41,581 bases of DNA, from positions 1-41,581 of the forward strand of contig CAKOTD010000009.1 in NCBI GenBank assembly GCA_934120015.1, read 5' to 3'. This document shows positions 39,795-41,581 of the stretch, piece after piece. Below the pieces are notes generated by a model. That model was not told the origin of the DNA. It ran no database searches and saw nothing but the letters and a program-made list of their open reading frames with translations. A program made the position numbers and the translations under genes. Each line of letters starts with the position of its first letter. Positions within the stretch are counted from its first letter, which is position 1. The stretch is from an uncultured Bacilli bacterium (GTDB lineage: Bacteria > Bacillota_I > Bacilli_A > RF39 > UBA660).

Positions 39795-41581
39795 ATGAAA
39801 AGAAATAATGGATTTACTTTACTAGAATTATTAGCCGTAATTGTTGTATTAGCACTTATTTCATTTATTGCAATACCAGGTATTTTTAAAATTATAGAAA
39901 AATCTAAGATGGGTGCTGCTAAGGCAAGTGCACTTAAATATATTAAAGAAATAAACCAGTTAGGAGTAGAGTATTCTGATGAGTTAGTGTATGGGAATAT
40001 TGAAGAAGTAACTGAAAGTGAATGGTTAGAAAAATTAGATTTATCAGGAACTTTACCATCATCTGGTTCAGTTACAATTGATGAAAGTGGTCTTGTGACA
40101 TGGGCCAGTTTATGCATCAATAAATATAATGTTGTTTATGAGAATAATGTGGCAAAAGTTACTGGTAAATGTATGAGTAAAAGAGGTGAGTTTGATATAG
40201 TTGATGCTACTCCTGGTGATTTGGCTTGTGAAAATGTTGAAGATGAAAAAACTTGTTATATTGAAAGCATCGAAGATTTAGTTGCTTTTTCTGATATGGT
40301 AAATGGAAATAATGGAAAAGATGCAGATGATTTTGAAGGGGTTCATGTTATATTAAAACATTCTCTTGATTTTAATAATGATTTTTCTTATTCTGATCCT
40401 AATACAAAATGGGGTTATGATATAAATGGTAATGGGGAGATTGAATCATTAAAGGATGAATTAACAAAAGATGGTGGTTTTTACCCTATTGGATTAGCTA
40501 GTAATACACCATTTAAAGGAACATTTGATGGAAATGGATATACAATAAATAATTTATTAATTAATAGAAAAGATACCAATTATGTAGCAATGTTTGGATA
40601 TAATGAAGGTGTAATTAGAGGATTAAATATTAAGAATATAAATGTAACAGGAAATAAGTATGTTGCAGGAATTGCTGCAAGCAATAAAGGTATAGTTAGT
40701 ATGATAAACCTTGAAGGTAATATAAATGGTGTGTATGCTGGGGGAATAGTATCCGAAGGAAATTATGCAAGTTCAACCGTTAAGGATGTTATTATGAATG
40801 GAACAGTAACGGGAACAAGTTCTGCCGCACTGGCATATTATTCATATGGTTTATATGGAATAGTAGAGTCGGGAACATATTCATCAGTCTATGGTAGTGG
40901 AAATTACCGAAAAGTTGCCTATGTAACAGGTAAGGTAAGTTCTAAAAGTACAACTTATGCTTATGTTATGAATGAAAATACATATAATAATATCAGTGCT
41001 TATAATGATTATGTTCAAACTATTTTAGATGGAGCAAATGATGATGGATATTATTTTGATTATAATAAAGATGGAAGTGATATAGTTGTAAAACATATTT
41101 CAACTAGTCCAATTAATAGCTCTCTAAAGGGAAATGGAACAATAGATAGTCCATATTTAATATATACAATTGATGATATGAGAAAATTATCATTTGAAGA
41201 AACATCAGAAAAATATTATAGTTTACAAAATAATCTTGATTATACTGGAAAAGAATATTATGTGATAGGTACAAGTACTAAACCATTTAAGGGAACATTT
41301 GATGGAAATGGATATACGATAAGTAACATTACAATAAATGGAAATGATTATGTAGCAATGTTTGGATATAATGAAGGAATTATTAGAGGATTAAATATTA
41401 AGAATATAAATGTAACAGGAAATAAGTATGTTGCAGGAATTGCTGCAAGTAATAAAGGTATAGTTAGTATGATAAACCTTGAAGGTAATATAAATGGTGC
41501 GTCCGCTGGGGGAATAGTATCCGAAGGAAATTATGCAAGTTCAACCGTTAAGGATGTTATTATGAATGGAACAGTAACGGG
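39795..41581 (+). CDS. Type IV prepilin-like protein with GLUG-type repeats (partial)
   Basis: Open frame of 595 codons that runs off the window end without a stop. Residues 1-30 (MKRNNGFTLLELLAVIVVLAL) are a class III prepilin signal: Gly6 before the cut, Phe7, and Glu11 as the conserved Glu5 of the mature pilin. The pilin part continues to about residue 150. From about residue 239 there are repeats with PFKGTFDGNGYTI, GLNIKNINVTG, YVAGIAASNKG and AGGIVSEGNY, which is the GLUG beta-solenoid pattern of large surface adhesins. Two copies are almost identical. Possible Ca-binding loops lie at residue 209 (DINGNGEIE) and near 425 (DYNKDGSDI). GGAGTGAT precedes the ATG, 10 bp after the glycosyltransferase. 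Confidence 0.85.
   Translation, partial: MKRNNGFTLLELLAVIVVLALISFIAIPGIFKIIEKSKMGAAKASALKYIKEINQLGVEYSDELVYGNIEEVTESEWLEKLDLSGTLPSSGSVTIDESGLVTWASLCINKYNVVYENNVAKVTGKCMSKRGEFDIVDATPGDLACENVEDEKTCYIESIEDLVAFSDMVNGNNGKDADDFEGVHVILKHSLDFNNDFSYSDPNTKWGYDINGNGEIESLKDELTKDGGFYPIGLASNTPFKGTFDGNGYTINNLLINRKDTNYVAMFGYNEGVIRGLNIKNINVTGNKYVAGIAASNKGIVSMINLEGNINGVYAGGIVSEGNYASSTVKDVIMNGTVTGTSSAALAYYSYGLYGIVESGTYSSVYGSGNYRKVAYVTGKVSSKSTTYAYVMNENTYNNISAYNDYVQTILDGANDDGYYFDYNKDGSDIVVKHISTSPINSSLKGNGTIDSPYLIYTIDDMRKLSFEETSEKYYSLQNNLDYTGKEYYVIGTSTKPFKGTFDGNGYTISNITINGNDYVAMFGYNEGIIRGLNIKNINVTGNKYVAGIAASNKGIVSMINLEGNINGASAGGIVSEGNYASSTVKDVIMNGTVT
40581..40813 (+). repeat. GLUG repeat copy 1
   Basis: 233-bp unit inside the prepilin-like gene, matched by 41349-41581 with only seven base differences by my count. 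Similarity continues upstream from 40509 with lower identity and a 6-bp length difference. Both copies are in frame. Confidence 0.9.
41349..41581 (+). repeat. GLUG repeat copy 2 (runs to window end)
   Basis: Second copy, offset by 768 bp (256 codons). It reaches the last base of the window, so the full repeat length and copy number are unknown. Confidence 0.9.

Noticed and set aside
39770..40120. 116-codon minus-strand frame at the start of the prepilin gene
   Set aside because: The plus strand here encodes a perfect prepilin signal with a good ribosome binding site; the reverse frame is a shadow.
40509..41581. CRISPR or tandem intergenic repeat
   Set aside because: The repeats are long, only two copies are seen 768 bp apart, and both are in frame within a coding region.

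Overview
This window is from a very AT-rich Bacillota chromosome, most likely a Bacilli-class bacterium. TGA is used as a stop codon (for example in pdp and secDF) and no coding frame reads it as Trp, so the code is standard and not Mycoplasma-like. Gene order matches several Bacillus subtilis neighbourhoods in reduced form: truB-rpsO-pnp, comN-secDF-rel-hisS-aspS, and a sufCDS block. A fused SecDF and a Cse60-family gene also point to Bacilli. Assignment to an uncultured gut lineage of the RF39 kind is inference from compactness and composition.

Layout. 1-2.0 kb: sufU and sufB, the scaffold and assembly part of an Fe-S system. 2.1-8.7 kb: ssb, a convergent small HTH regulator, pyrimidine-nucleoside phosphorylase, rpoZ, uvrA and gltX. 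8.8-9.0 kb: tRNA-Ile(GAT) and tRNA-Glu(TTC), followed by the only long non-coding stretch (about 400 bp). 9.4-17.2 kb: an RNA-metabolism block (unknown gene, truB, SWIM/SNF2 helicase, rpsO, unknown gene, pnp, membrane-anchored unknown). 17.2-20.5 kb: a leftward HIT gene and divergent sufC-sufD-sufS, the rest of the SUF machinery, about 16 kb from sufUB. 20.5-24.6 kb: small envelope proteins of unknown role, a YgjP-like metallopeptidase, an M23 murein hydrolase and a 56-residue Cse60-family gene. 24.7-33.5 kb: comN, secDF, rel, an AI-2E family permease, hisS, an unknown gene and an archaeal-type aspS. 33.6-41.6 kb: an envelope region with a secreted SH3/glucosaminidase/Ig-like autolysin, a PASTA-repeat membrane protein lacking a kinase, a family 2 glycosyltransferase, and a gene cut by the window end that joins a type IV prepilin N-terminus to long GLUG-type repeats.

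Regulation is unusually readable. Many genes have a -10 box (often extended, TGnTATAAT) only about 12-35 nt before the start codon, so leaders are very short. Exceptions are rpsO, which has an S15-type leader fold, and ssb, whose Shine-Dalgarno sequence sits in the loop of a perfect 11-bp hairpin that reaches into the start codon.

The points most worth follow-up are the prepilin-GLUG fusion with a 97 percent identical internal repeat, the kinase-less PASTA protein beside the autolysin, the archaeal-type AspRS in the normal aspS slot, the Rel protein with two changed hydrolase residues, the split SUF system with a very short SufD, and the ssb hairpin. No CRISPR array, insertion sequence or phage gene was seen.
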